Assembly: GCA_002344135.1 (NCBI GenBank)
Contig: DDTO01000006.1
Span: 337,869 to 401,868 of the forward strand
Reading direction: 5' to 3'
Length of the DNA stretch: 64,000 nucleotides
Source of the DNA: Chthonomonas sp. UBA2362
Lineage (GTDB): Bacteria; Armatimonadota; Fimbriimonadia; Fimbriimonadales; Fimbriimonadaceae
Shown: one piece after another, positions 41,157 through 49,629 of the stretch
Position numbering within the stretch: the stretch's first letter is position 1
Layout: every line of letters begins with the position of its first letter
Notes under the pieces: generated by a model
Database searches by the model: none
Seen by the model: only the letters and a program-made list of their open reading frames with translations
Told to the model about the DNA's origin: nothing
Program-made: the position numbers and the translations under genes

Positions 41157-43175
41157 ATGAAGAACTCCTATGCGGGCCTGCTCCTCGCAGGCATAGTCAC
41201 CAGCGGCGTCTATGCGCAGCCATCCGCGGCGAAAGAGCCACCCCAAAACCAGAGCGACCTCGGCTCGATGAGCATCGAGGACCTGATGAAGATCGAGGTC
41301 ACAACCGCATCGAAGTCGGCCCAGTCGCTGTCTTCGGTAGCTGCTGCCATCTACGTCGTTACTGCCGAGGATATCGAACGGATGGGTGCAACCAACATTC
41401 CGGATGCTCTTCGCATGGTGCCCGGGGTTCAAGTGGCACAAATCGACGCCAGTAAGTGGTCGATTACTATCCGCGGCTTCAGCAGTCGGTTCGCGAACAA
41501 ACTGCTCGTACTCATCGACGGTCGAAGCGTCTACACTCCGCTCTTTTCAGGCGTGTATTGGGATGCCCTCGAGGTTGATATGCAGGACATTGAGCGGATC
41601 GAGGTCATTCGGGGACCCGGCGGTGCGCTCTGGGGTGCGAACGCCGTAAACGGCATCATCAACATCATCACAAGGAACTCCTCTGAAACCCAGGGGACGA
41701 AGGGATACGTCCAGTCGGGGACTTCCTCACCCGTGGATGGAGCGATCCGCTACGGTGGACAATTGGGGGCGGATGCCTACTATAGGGTCTATGCTCGCTA
41801 CTTCCGCATCGACGGCCTCGAACTCGACAGCGGTGTGAACGCAGAAGACGGCTGGCAAGCTCTGCGAGCCGGGTTCCGGGCCGACATCAAGTCCGCAACC
41901 GGCGACACATTCATGGTGAGCGCCGGCGGTAACTCCTCGCATCAAGGGCAAGTCTCCGCCTATCCCGATTTGCTTCCCCCCTTCGGATCGATGCTCTTCC
42001 AGCGCTATCCAGTTTCGAACTGGAACATCGTGGGTCGTTGGGAGCGTCAGAGCAGCTCGAACTCGACCCAATCTCTACAGCTTAACTTCGATCATAGCCA
42101 CCGGGTGATTCCCGAGGTCGACGAGCGACGCGACACTTTCGACGTCGATTTCCAGAGCGATCACCAGATTGGGAAAAGCCATCGCCTTGTTTGGGGACTG
42201 GGCTATCGCACAACCCGCGACGACACCCGCTCCGGACTCTTGTCGTTCGACCCCGCAGATCGCACGACCTCCCTATACAGCGCCTTCGTCAGCGACGAGT
42301 GGACGCTCCGCGACAACCTTCGGCTTACGTTGGGCTCGAAGTTCGAGCATAACGATTACACTGGCTGGGAGGTTCAGCCGAGCGCCCGTATTGCCTGGAC
42401 CCCGAATCCGAATCAAACCGTTTGGGCTTCCGCGGCACGAGCGGTCCGCACGCCAAGCCGAGCGGACGTCGATTCTATTCTCCCCATTCGAGCCTTTATG
42501 AGCGAGGCAGGAGTTCCCGCCCTCATCACGCTCTTCGGTAACGAAGACTTCAAGTCCGAGGAAGTGATCACTTATGAGATGGGTTTCCGACACCAGCCGA
42601 GTGCGACACTCTTCGCCGACCTGACCGCCTTCTACAGTATCTATCACAACCTAAGAACTTTCGAGCCGGAGACGCCGTTCATGCTCGACGATCCGATCCC
42701 TCATCTGGTGCTGCCGTATCGCTACTCGAACAAGATGAAGGCGGAGACGGCGGGCATCGAGGCCGCAGTCTTCTGGATGCCGACCTCTGGCTTGAACCTC
42801 GCGTTGAGCTATAGCCTGCTTTCCACCAAGTTCACCCTCGATTCCGATAGCCAGGATCCGTTCGCTCTTTCGGGCTCCGAAAGGCAGGGAAGTTCCCCTC
42901 GGCATCAGATCAGCATGCGTGCTAGCTACGACATTGCGCCAAAGTTCCAGTTCAATGCGGCCCTCTATTACGTCGATAAGCTATGGGGTCAAGACATTCC
43001 AGCCTACGCTCGAGTCGATGCCGGCCTGACCTGGCATCCGAACAAACACTTCAGTTTGACGCTAGGAGCGCAGAACCTGCTAAACCAACGACATCGGGAA
43101 ATGGGGAACGTGCTCTACGAGCAGCCGACCCAGGTCGAGCGCAACGTCTATCTTCGCCTGGGGTGGCGATTCTAA
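41157..43175 (+). CDS. TonB-dependent outer-membrane receptor
   Basis: The 672-residue protein has a signal peptide (MKNSYAGLLLAGIVTSGVYA). A SMSIEDLMKIEVTTASK lead is typical of receptors encoded with YfiR proteins. A plug domain follows (about 40-165, AAAIYVVTAEDIERMGATN, IRGFSSRFANKLLVLIDGRS, IEVIRGPGGALWGANAVNG), then a 22-strand-type barrel ending in VYLRLGWRF with the terminal aromatic. The ligand is unknown; vitamin B12, siderophore or carbohydrate are all possible. It is followed by yfiR and a hybrid kinase in the same direction, suggesting that import and signalling share a stimulus. Confidence 0.92.
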   Translation: MKNSYAGLLLAGIVTSGVYAQPSAAKEPPQNQSDLGSMSIEDLMKIEVTTASKSAQSLSSVAAAIYVVTAEDIERMGATNIPDALRMVPGVQVAQIDASKWSITIRGFSSRFANKLLVLIDGRSVYTPLFSGVYWDALEVDMQDIERIEVIRGPGGALWGANAVNGIINIITRNSSETQGTKGYVQSGTSSPVDGAIRYGGQLGADAYYRVYARYFRIDGLELDSGVNAEDGWQALRAGFRADIKSATGDTFMVSAGGNSSHQGQVSAYPDLLPPFGSMLFQRYPVSNWNIVGRWERQSSSNSTQSLQLNFDHSHRVIPEVDERRDTFDVDFQSDHQIGKSHRLVWGLGYRTTRDDTRSGLLSFDPADRTTSLYSAFVSDEWTLRDNLRLTLGSKFEHNDYTGWEVQPSARIAWTPNPNQTVWASAARAVRTPSRADVDSILPIRAFMSEAGVPALITLFGNEDFKSEEVITYEMGFRHQPSATLFADLTAFYSIYHNLRTFEPETPFMLDDPIPHLVLPYRYSNKMKAETAGIEAAVFWMPTSGLNLALSYSLLSTKFTLDSDSQDPFALSGSERQGSSPRHQISMRASYDIAPKFQFNAALYYVDKLWGQDIPAYARVDAGLTWHPNKHFSLTLGAQNLLNQRHREMGNVLYEQPTQVERNVYLRLGWRF

Positions 43176-43204
43176 GCGACATGGTCATAAAGGGGATTCG
43201 ATCG

Positions 43205-43735
43205 ATGAGCATGGCTTGGAGGCTATCCACCCTGATCGTGGCGGCTGTCCTCGCGGGGACGCGCGCCGAAGCGCAATCAGTCCAGAACGAATACGACGTT
43301 AAGGCCGCCTTCATCTATAACTTTACGAAGTACATCGAGTGGCCGTCCTCGGCTTTGCCTGGCAATGCGCCGATCGTGATCGGCATCGTCGGGCGCGATC
43401 CGTTCGGCCGCTCGATCGACGTACTGCTCCAAGGCAAGACCGTGTCCGGCCGGTCGTTGCGGGTAAGTCGACTGAACTGGGGCGACGACGAGGTCATGAA
43501 TTGCCATGTGCTCTTCGTCTCGGCAGGGTCGTTCGATCCGGCTCGACTCGCCAAACTGCGAGGACGCCCGATTCTCACGGTCGGAGAGTCGCCTGGTTTT
43601 ACAGCCAAGGGCGGCATCATCAACTTTGTCATCGAAGGCGGACGAGTGCGCTTCGACGTCAATCCCGATCTCGCCAACGCTGCGGGCATCCAAATCAGTT
43701 CGAAGCTGCTCAGTTTGGCGAGGTCTTCCAAGTGA
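43205..43735 (+). CDS. yfiR: YfiR-family periplasmic protein
   Basis: The 176-residue exported protein has a signal peptide (MAWRLSTLIVAAVLAGTRAEA). The YfiR/DUF4154 domain has the signature YDVKAAFIYNFTKYIEWPSS, then PIVIGIVGRDPFG, CHVLFVSAGS, PILTVGESPGFTAKGGIINFV and ISSKLLSLARS. In Pseudomonas YfiR restrains the diguanylate cyclase YfiN; here it lies directly before a kinase, its likely partner. I chose ATG 43205 because AAGGGG lies 9 nt upstream; ATG 43181 would add eight residues. Its stop overlaps the kinase GTG. Confidence 0.9.
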   Translation: MSMAWRLSTLIVAAVLAGTRAEAQSVQNEYDVKAAFIYNFTKYIEWPSSALPGNAPIVIGIVGRDPFGRSIDVLLQGKTVSGRSLRVSRLNWGDDEVMNCHVLFVSAGSFDPARLAKLRGRPILTVGESPGFTAKGGIINFVIEGGRVRFDVNPDLANAAGIQISSKLLSLARSSK

Positions 43736-46125
43736 TTCGACCAAGCTCGATTCGCTTCAAATTAACGCTTGCAACGGTGGCGGTCTGCGTGACCGGGTTG
43801 CTCGTAGCCATGTTCGGCTTTCTCGCCTACGATCTCGCGTCCTATCGCCAGATGATGCTCGACGACCTGATGATTCAGTCGGATGTCATCGCCTCGAATA
43901 GCCAGGCGGCCCTCTCATTCGACGACCCGGAAGCAGGCCGAGAAGTGTTAGGAGCCCTTAGAACCCAGCCAGCCGTGCTCGCAGGTGCTCTCTTTCGGGC
44001 GAACGGCACGCTGTTGGCCACCTATGGTCGTAGCGGAAGCCTGGATCGCTCACTTGTCTACGCAAGGGATGGTATCGAGGAATCGACGTCCGCTTTCACC
44101 CTCTGGCGCACAATTCGCGTCGACGGCGACGTAGTAGGTCGACTGTACATCCGCACCAGCACGCAGGGCCTCATCGACCGCCAGAAGCAGTATGTGGCGG
44201 TCGCTTCCGGCATGGTTCTCGCTGCGGTGATCCTCGCGGTTCTGATCTCGACCTGGGTGCTTTCGCTCATGTCGAGGCCCATCGTTCGGCTCGCCGAGTC
44301 CATGGGTCGCGTCTCGAAGGACAAGGACTTCTCCATTCGGGCTCAGAAGACTACGAACGACGAGATCGGCTCTCTCGTCGACGGCTTCAATCAGATGCTC
44401 GGCGAGATCGAGTCGCGTGATCAAGCCCTGCGACGAGCCAACGACGAACTGGAACGCCGCGTCGAGATCCGAACGGCCCAACTCCAGGACGAGGTCGCCG
44501 AACGAACCCGCGCCGAGGAAGCGCTTGCAGCGACAAACCTGGAACTGGAGCGCGCTCTCGATCAGGCCAATCGCCTCGCCGAGGCCGCGCAGGCTGCCAA
44601 TCAGGCCAAGTCCGATTTTCTGGCAAACATGAGCCACGAAATCCGAACCCCGATGAACGGCGTCATCGGCATGTGCGGCCTCCTTCTCGATGCGGACCTC
44701 GACGACGAACAGCGTAAGTTCGCGGAGACCATCCGTTACAGCGCGGACGCCCTGCTATCCATCCTCAATGACATCCTCGATTTCTCCAAGATCGAGGCCG
44801 GGAAAATGTCGATCGAGTCGATCCCGTTCGATCTGCGGGAGCAGATCGAAGCCGTAGGGGCGCTCCTCGCCCAGCAGGCTGCACGCAAGGGAGTAGAACT
44901 CATCCTCGACCTGCCGCCCGATCTCCCCGCCGCCTTCATCGGCGACCCGGGTCGTGTCGGCCAGATCGTGATGAACCTCGTAGCGAATGCCGTGAAGTTC
45001 ACCGAGAAAGGCGAAGTCGTCGTTACCGGTCGCTGGACTCCGGATTCGGGCGGCGAAGGCCGCGTGCGAATCGAGATTCGCGATACTGGTATCGGCATTC
45101 CCGCCGACCGGCTGGATCACGTCTTCGAAAGTTTCACCCAGGCCGATGGTTCGACGACGCGGAAGTACGGCGGCACGGGACTCGGGCTTTCGATCACGCG
45201 TCAGCTGGTGACTCTGATGGGCGGATCATGCGGTGTCGAGAGCCAAGTTGGAGTGGGAAGTACCTTCTGGTTCGAACTCAAACTCCCGACGACGCAGGGG
45301 ATCGCCGCCAAGGATGCGGCGAGCGTCAGCCTCGAAGGCGCCCGCGCTCTGATCGTAGATGACAACGCGATCAACCGGAGCTTCCTCGAGCGCCAGCTAG
45401 GAGCGTGGGGCATGGTGGTGGAGGAGGCAGCCGACGGATATACCGCTATCGAGGCTTGCGAGGCTAGCGCCTACGACATCATCCTGCTCGACCAAATGAT
45501 GCCCGGAATGAGCGGGGCGGAAGTCGCGAAGCGCCTTCGTGATTCGGGTAGCGCTCGCCCCATCATCCTGCTGTCTTCGGCAGCCGACAGCCTGAGCGCA
45601 AGGGAGGTGACGGATCTCGGACTCTGGGCGTGTCTCATGAAGCCGATCCGTCGCGATGAGCTTCTTCGCGCGATCGAAGCGGCGCTGGCCGGCAAGGCGG
45701 TCGCGGCTCCCAAGCCGATCAGCGCTCTGCCCGAAACCGGCAACCTCCGGGTCCTCCTGGCGGAAGACAACAAAGTCAACCAGATGGTCGGACGGGCCTT
45801 GCTAGAGCGCCTCGGCTGTTCGGTCGATGTCGCCAACGACGGTCTCGAAGCGGAGCAGATGACTGAAGAAAATGAGTACGACGTCGTCCTGATGGATGTG
45901 CAGATGCCCAACCGAAGCGGGCTCGAGGCGACCGAGGCGATTCGCGAACGCGAACGGGGAAGTGGCAAGCGGTTATTGATCATCGCCCTGACCGCTCACG
46001 CTCTTGCCGAGCATCGTGACATGTGCCTCTCGGCAGGCATGGACGACTACCTCACCAAGCCGATCAGCGCCGACCGCCTTGCGGAGATGTTCGCCAATTG
46101 GCGTCAGTCGGACCTCGCGGCTTAG
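43732..46125 (+). CDS. Hybrid sensor histidine kinase, CHASE8-like sensor and two receiver domains
   Basis: A 797-residue protein. TM1 is at about 10-32. A periplasmic domain follows, starting YRQMMLDDLMIQSDVIASNS and containing AALSFDDPEAGREVLGALR, typical of CHASE8. TM2 is at about 155-178 (MVLAAVILAVLISTWVLSL). HAMP, a coiled coil, then HisKA follow, with the phospho-acceptor in MSHEIRTPMNGVIGM (His302). HATPase has MNLVANAVKF and DTGIGIP and ends with STFWFELKL. Receiver 1 has Asp587 in ILLDQMMPGMSG and receiver 2 has Asp722 in VVLMDVQMPN. It lacks an Hpt domain, so a separate phosphotransfer protein is needed. Start GTG 43732 overlaps yfiR; frames further upstream are antisense to nothing useful and lie inside yfiR. 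Confidence 0.93.
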   Translation: MIRPSSIRFKLTLATVAVCVTGLLVAMFGFLAYDLASYRQMMLDDLMIQSDVIASNSQAALSFDDPEAGREVLGALRTQPAVLAGALFRANGTLLATYGRSGSLDRSLVYARDGIEESTSAFTLWRTIRVDGDVVGRLYIRTSTQGLIDRQKQYVAVASGMVLAAVILAVLISTWVLSLMSRPIVRLAESMGRVSKDKDFSIRAQKTTNDEIGSLVDGFNQMLGEIESRDQALRRANDELERRVEIRTAQLQDEVAERTRAEEALAATNLELERALDQANRLAEAAQAANQAKSDFLANMSHEIRTPMNGVIGMCGLLLDADLDDEQRKFAETIRYSADALLSILNDILDFSKIEAGKMSIESIPFDLREQIEAVGALLAQQAARKGVELILDLPPDLPAAFIGDPGRVGQIVMNLVANAVKFTEKGEVVVTGRWTPDSGGEGRVRIEIRDTGIGIPADRLDHVFESFTQADGSTTRKYGGTGLGLSITRQLVTLMGGSCGVESQVGVGSTFWFELKLPTTQGIAAKDAASVSLEGARALIVDDNAINRSFLERQLGAWGMVVEEAADGYTAIEACEASAYDIILLDQMMPGMSGAEVAKRLRDSGSARPIILLSSAADSLSAREVTDLGLWACLMKPIRRDELLRAIEAALAGKAVAAPKPISALPETGNLRVLLAEDNKVNQMVGRALLERLGCSVDVANDGLEAEQMTEENEYDVVLMDVQMPNRSGLEATEAIRERERGSGKRLLIIALTAHALAEHRDMCLSAGMDDYLTKPISADRLAEMFANWRQSDLAA

Positions 46126-46143
46126 GTATAAGGGCCGAACCCA

Positions 46144-46172
46144 TTGACCTTGACGGAGGGGTCTGGTACAAT
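46144..46172 (+). promoter_or_regulatory. Strong sigma-70 promoter of speD
   Basis: TTGACC, exactly 17 bp, TACAAT: one of the two best -35/-10 matches in the window. Transcription should start near 46179, giving a leader of about 275 nt before the speD start. Confidence 0.75.
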
Positions 46173-46178
46173 GCCCCT

Positions 46179-46453
46179 CTGCGCCAGTTAAGTACCCCAA
46201 TGCATGGCAAAAAGGTAGTCGGCGCCTATCTTGGGAGAAGGTGTTCATGTAGTTGAAGCAGAAACTCGATCTTCGGATGCGGCCTCGTCCGCTTGGGTTC
46301 CGGGGTCCATCTCGCGGCAGGATGCCGATGGAGATCGTTGAAGGGTTTCTGCATACGGAGCGCTGCCAGGTCCCAGCCTTCGTCGTTTCGGTCGGGTTTC
46401 TCCCGTCAGCCTGTCTGGCGGTCCGACAAGGTTCATTTTGGAGGGAAACTTGA
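46179..46453 (+). ncRNA. Structured 5' leader of speD, candidate cis-regulatory RNA
   Basis: The gap 46126-46453 holds the promoter and this leader, with no gene. GCAGAAACTC (46258-46267) pairs over 10 bp with GGGTTTCTGC (46343-46352). A second stem, CGATCT (46267-46272) with AGATCG (46332-46337), continues it. Inside are GCGG-CCTCGT-CCGC and GGCA-GGA-TGCC hairpins. In the 3' part CTGGCG (46415-46420) can pair either with CGCCAG at 46182-46187 or with GCCAG at 46365-46369, a possible switch. GGAGGG before the TTG start lies after this element. I cannot match it to a known riboswitch class. Confidence 0.5.
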
Positions 46454-47053
46454 TTGTCCACATCGCTCCTGATTATTAGCGCCGCCTTTGCCGCGGTCGT
46501 CCCCCTCGTCGGGCCCTCGCGCCCGTCTTGGATTCGTCGATTGTGCGAACGGTTCGCTCGCAAGAACGTCTCCGTGCCGCCGGCGATCACCAACGAGGCG
46601 GGCTGGACGTTTATCCACTGCGAAGACGCGGAGACGTTTCGCGAATGGCTCGGTAGGGACGAGGAGGGAATGCCGCACAAGCCCGGTGAAGAACCCTCGC
46701 TCGGCTCTCATCTCCTCGTGGAACTTTACGGGTGCGAGCCGCTCTCGCTGAAGTTCGAAGACCATGTCGGCCGCACGATGCGCGAGGCCGCGGACGAAAG
46801 CGACGCCACCGTCGTCGCCGAGTCCTTCCATGAGTTCAAGCCGTACGGCGTTTCAGGTGCGGTCATCATTCAGGAGTCTCACTACACGATCCACACCTGG
46901 CCCGAACACGGCTATGCTGCGGTCGATCTGTTCTACTGCGGTGGCGCGGTCCACGTCCACAAGGCGATCGACGTTTTGATGGCCCGTTTCAAACCCAAGC
47001 GAATGAAGTTCCTCGTCGTCCGACGAGGTCTCGAGAGCGAAGTGGCTCGTTAG
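46454..47053 (+). CDS. speD: S-adenosylmethionine decarboxylase proenzyme with membrane-type N-terminal extension
   Basis: SpeD decarboxylates SAM to give the aminopropyl donor for spermidine; the active pyruvoyl group arises by self-cleavage before a serine. The core runs from GSHLLVELYGC (residue 84) through QESHYTIHTWPEHGYAAVDLF, with cleavage expected between Glu141 and Ser142 and the catalytic Cys at 162. Usual prokaryotic enzymes begin near residue 80 of this one. The additional N-terminus has a hydrophobic helix (about 4-20, LLIISAAFAAVVPLVG) and a basic, then acidic, linker. TTG 46454 has GGAGGG 9 nt upstream. An internal ATG at residue 73 would give a standard-length enzyme but has a poorly spaced ribosome site. 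Confidence 0.88.
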   Translation: MSTSLLIISAAFAAVVPLVGPSRPSWIRRLCERFARKNVSVPPAITNEAGWTFIHCEDAETFREWLGRDEEGMPHKPGEEPSLGSHLLVELYGCEPLSLKFEDHVGRTMREAADESDATVVAESFHEFKPYGVSGAVIIQESHYTIHTWPEHGYAAVDLFYCGGAVHVHKAIDVLMARFKPKRMKFLVVRRGLESEVAR

Positions 47054-47262
47054 ATCGAAGTTCTCTCTCCGCTGGACTCCTCAAGTCCCTTTCCCGCGCG
47101 TTGCGTGGGGCTAGGGAGGGAGTCCGGCGGGACTCTCCGGTCCAGGGGAGCAGTGTCGGCTTCTTCCGGCGATCGAACACGTCTCAACCGCTCACGTCGC
47201 GGCACTGGGGAGTCGCTATAATCGGCTCGTCATCTAGGCAAAGGAACAGAACTGGAGTCGGC
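47054..47262 (+). promoter_or_regulatory. Intergenic region with hairpins and the promoter of the methyltransferase gene
   Basis: Just after speD lie GGACT-CCTCA-AGTCC and GAGTCC-GGCG-GGACTC, which also can pair with each other; they may end speD transcription. A perfect TATAAT at 47217-47222 lies 40 nt before ATG 47263. The -35 is not clear. Confidence 0.45.
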
Positions 47263-48063
47263 ATGGAGTTACCATTTGCACAACTTAGTTTTCCGGAGAT
47301 CTACGAGCAGTACCTTGTAGCTCCTCTCTTTCGACCTTTGGCGGGCCCGCTCCTCGAAGAAGTCGAACTGCGTTTGGGCGACCGTTTGCTCGACGTGGCC
47401 TGCGGGACTGGCGTCGTTGCACGGGTCGCGAAGGAGCACCTCGGCGAGACCGGCAAGGTCGTCGGGATCGACATCAGCCCTGGCATGCTTGCCATCGCGC
47501 GCCGAGAGGCCCACGATATCGAATGGCGAGAAGGTGACGCCTGTTCACTACCCCTCCAAGAAGGCGAACAGTTCGACGCCGTTGTCTGTCAGCAGGGGCT
47601 CCAGTTCTTCCCGGATAGACCAGCAGCGGTCCGGGAAATGCGGCGGGCAATGGCGATCGGTGGCCGGTTGGCGGTCAGCACGTGGCGGCCCGATGAGGAG
47701 TTCCCCGTGCTTCTCGAGTTGCGCCGGGTCGCCGAGCGGCATCTCGGCGCGATCGTCGATCTGCGCCACTGCCTTGGCCAGGAGACGATTGTCGAATCTC
47801 TTCTCGAGGATGCAGGCTTCAAGGAGGTCCGATCGAACACCTTCACCCAGACACTCCGTTTCGGCAATGGCGTGGACTTCGTGCGCTTGAACACCATGGC
47901 CTTGGTCGGGATGGCTGCCGCTTCGAAGGAATTGACGGATGACGAGCGGACGCAAGTGATGGAGGCGATCGCGAATGACAGCGCCGAAGTAGTGCACGCG
48001 AACACAGATCAACGAGGGTTTACCTTCGAGATCGGTACCAACGTAGTGACCGCCCGAAGCTGA
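47263..48063 (+). CDS. Class I SAM-dependent methyltransferase (UbiE/Methyltransf_11 type)
   Basis: A 266-residue methyltransferase. Motif I is LLDVACGTGVVARVA, motif II is VVGIDISPGMLAIARR, and EGDACSLPLQEGEQFDAVVCQQGLQFFPD gives the acidic site and motif IV, followed by MRRAMAIGGRLAVSTW. The C-terminal part has two alpha-beta stretches for substrate binding. Similar proteins methylate quinone precursors or other small molecules, but here there is no operon context; it lies downstream of speD with its own promoter. ATG 47263 is chosen because upstream in-frame codons lie in the hairpin region. Confidence 0.82.
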   Translation: MELPFAQLSFPEIYEQYLVAPLFRPLAGPLLEEVELRLGDRLLDVACGTGVVARVAKEHLGETGKVVGIDISPGMLAIARREAHDIEWREGDACSLPLQEGEQFDAVVCQQGLQFFPDRPAAVREMRRAMAIGGRLAVSTWRPDEEFPVLLELRRVAERHLGAIVDLRHCLGQETIVESLLEDAGFKEVRSNTFTQTLRFGNGVDFVRLNTMALVGMAAASKELTDDERTQVMEAIANDSAEVVHANTDQRGFTFEIGTNVVTARS

Positions 48064-48080
48064 GTCATTAGCCTGGAGGA

Positions 48081-49586
48081 TCAATCGTCGCCGTTGGCTC
48101 CGAAGTTGGCACTGAGTTGGGCATAGTCGCCGATTGTCACTTCCTCGTCACCATCGAGGTCTGCTTCTGGATTCCAGTTGCCGTCACCAGGCGCCGAGCC
48201 GAAAGCGGTCGAGAGCAGGGCATAGTCGCCTATCGTGACCTCGTTGTCGCCGTCGACGTCGCCGTTGGTCAACGAGAAGGAGCCGCCGTTGCCGCCGGCC
48301 TCCGTCACCGTCACCGAGCGGACCGAGCGCAGCCAATGCGAGCCCTTGATCGCCAGATCGAATGTGCCGCGTAACCCGGTCACGAAGCGCACAATCCCGG
48401 AAGAATCGACCGACAAGGTCCTCGTTTCCAACGGAATGGTCGATCCCGGCATGCGCATCTGAACCAACAATCCTTGCAGCGTGGGGTCGGCAAGGTAGCC
48501 TTCGAGCTCGACGGCAGCACTCACGGTTCCCGGCTGCGGTAGCCGAACGATCCAGCCGCGCTCAAGCCCTTCGAACGTGCCGGTGCCGACGATAACCGAT
48601 CCGTCAGAGCTGATGCCCGTCGCACTATTGAGAGACCAACCGGTCATATTCAGCCCGTACTCGGTCGTGAGGACGTCGATCAGTCGTTCCATCGGGAGAG
48701 CCGGCCGCTTGATGAAGGCGACTTGGCCATCGAAATCGATCGCCTCACCGACGATGATGTTGCCGTCGCCGGAGATGGCGTTCGCCGAGCTCATGTCGTC
48801 ATCGGGCAGGAAGTCCGGAATGGCGACGATGCCGCCGGCGCTCGACCAGCGAAACGCGCAGAGACCGTCTTCGGTTTCCGCCTGTCCCACCACGACCGCG
48901 CCGTTCGATGAGCATGCATAGCCTGCAGAATACGTCCCCCCGGGCAGGAAGCCGACCTGCTCCATGCCTCCGGCTTGTCGCCAACGAAAAGCCATCGTGC
49001 CGGGGAAGATGTCGCTGAGTCCGACGATCGAACTGCCGTCGGCGGAAACTCCGAAGGCTTCGCTGTGAAAGACGACGTCACCGGGAAAGAAGCCGATGCC
49101 CTCGAGACCGTTTTCGGCGGTCCAGCGGAAGGCTTCCGAGCCCAAGAGAATGTCGGATGTCCCCGCCACCACTTGTCCGTTGGCGCTCACCGCATTGGCG
49201 ACGCTGGTGTAGAAGGGCTCGTTCTCTAGGTTTCCCAGGCCGACCATGCCCTCGCCGGGGGTCCAGCGGAATGCCTCTTGGTTGTCTTCGCGTGTTCCGA
49301 TGCCGACGACGACTTGGCCGTTGCCCGAAACCCCATAAGCCGCGCTCACGAAGAGACCATCCGGCAGATCGCCCAGGCCCTGGATGCCGGTCTCCTGGCT
49401 CCAGCGAAAGGCCTCGAGCCCGTTGAAGCCGTTGGAGATACCGACCACCCAGTTCCCATCTGCGGAGATCGCCATCGCACTCCCGCTGTTGCCGCCAGGT
49501 AAGAACGGGATCGCACGGAAGTCGGCTTGCCCTAGAGCGGACGCGACGAAACACATCCCGACGACGGCTAAAGTAGTTCGCTGCAT
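48081..49586 (-). CDS. Exported HAF-repeat protein with dockerin-like C-terminal tail
   Basis: A 501-residue protein with a signal peptide (MQRTTLAVVGMCFVASALG). About six HAF-type repeats of 45-50 residues follow, each with a pattern like G-ISADGxxVVG...EAFRW...GMxxLG (for example NAVSANGQVVAGTSDI, EAFRWTAENGLEGIG). Such repeats are thought to form a beta propeller. The shared tail follows: a beta domain with KGSHWLRSVRSVTV and EF-hand loops DVDGDNEVTIGD (443-454) and DLDGDEEVTIGD (476-487). The start ATG 49586 has GGAAGC upstream and begins the signal peptide. It is convergent with the methyltransferase gene and downstream of rny. Confidence 0.78.
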   Translation of the reverse strand: MQRTTLAVVGMCFVASALGQADFRAIPFLPGGNSGSAMAISADGNWVVGISNGFNGLEAFRWSQETGIQGLGDLPDGLFVSAAYGVSGNGQVVVGIGTREDNQEAFRWTPGEGMVGLGNLENEPFYTSVANAVSANGQVVAGTSDILLGSEAFRWTAENGLEGIGFFPGDVVFHSEAFGVSADGSSIVGLSDIFPGTMAFRWRQAGGMEQVGFLPGGTYSAGYACSSNGAVVVGQAETEDGLCAFRWSSAGGIVAIPDFLPDDDMSSANAISGDGNIIVGEAIDFDGQVAFIKRPALPMERLIDVLTTEYGLNMTGWSLNSATGISSDGSVIVGTGTFEGLERGWIVRLPQPGTVSAAVELEGYLADPTLQGLLVQMRMPGSTIPLETRTLSVDSSGIVRFVTGLRGTFDLAIKGSHWLRSVRSVTVTEAGGNGGSFSLTNGDVDGDNEVTIGDYALLSTAFGSAPGDGNWNPEADLDGDEEVTIGDYAQLSANFGANGDD

Positions 49587-49629
49587 AGAGGCTTCCTTTC
49601 CAGAGTTTAACACGTTAGACGAATGAAGC

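Noticed and set aside
46179..46453. SAM-I riboswitch, 6S RNA, tmRNA or RNase P RNA in the speD leader
   Set aside because: None of their conserved core sequences could be found. The element was left as an unclassified structured leader.
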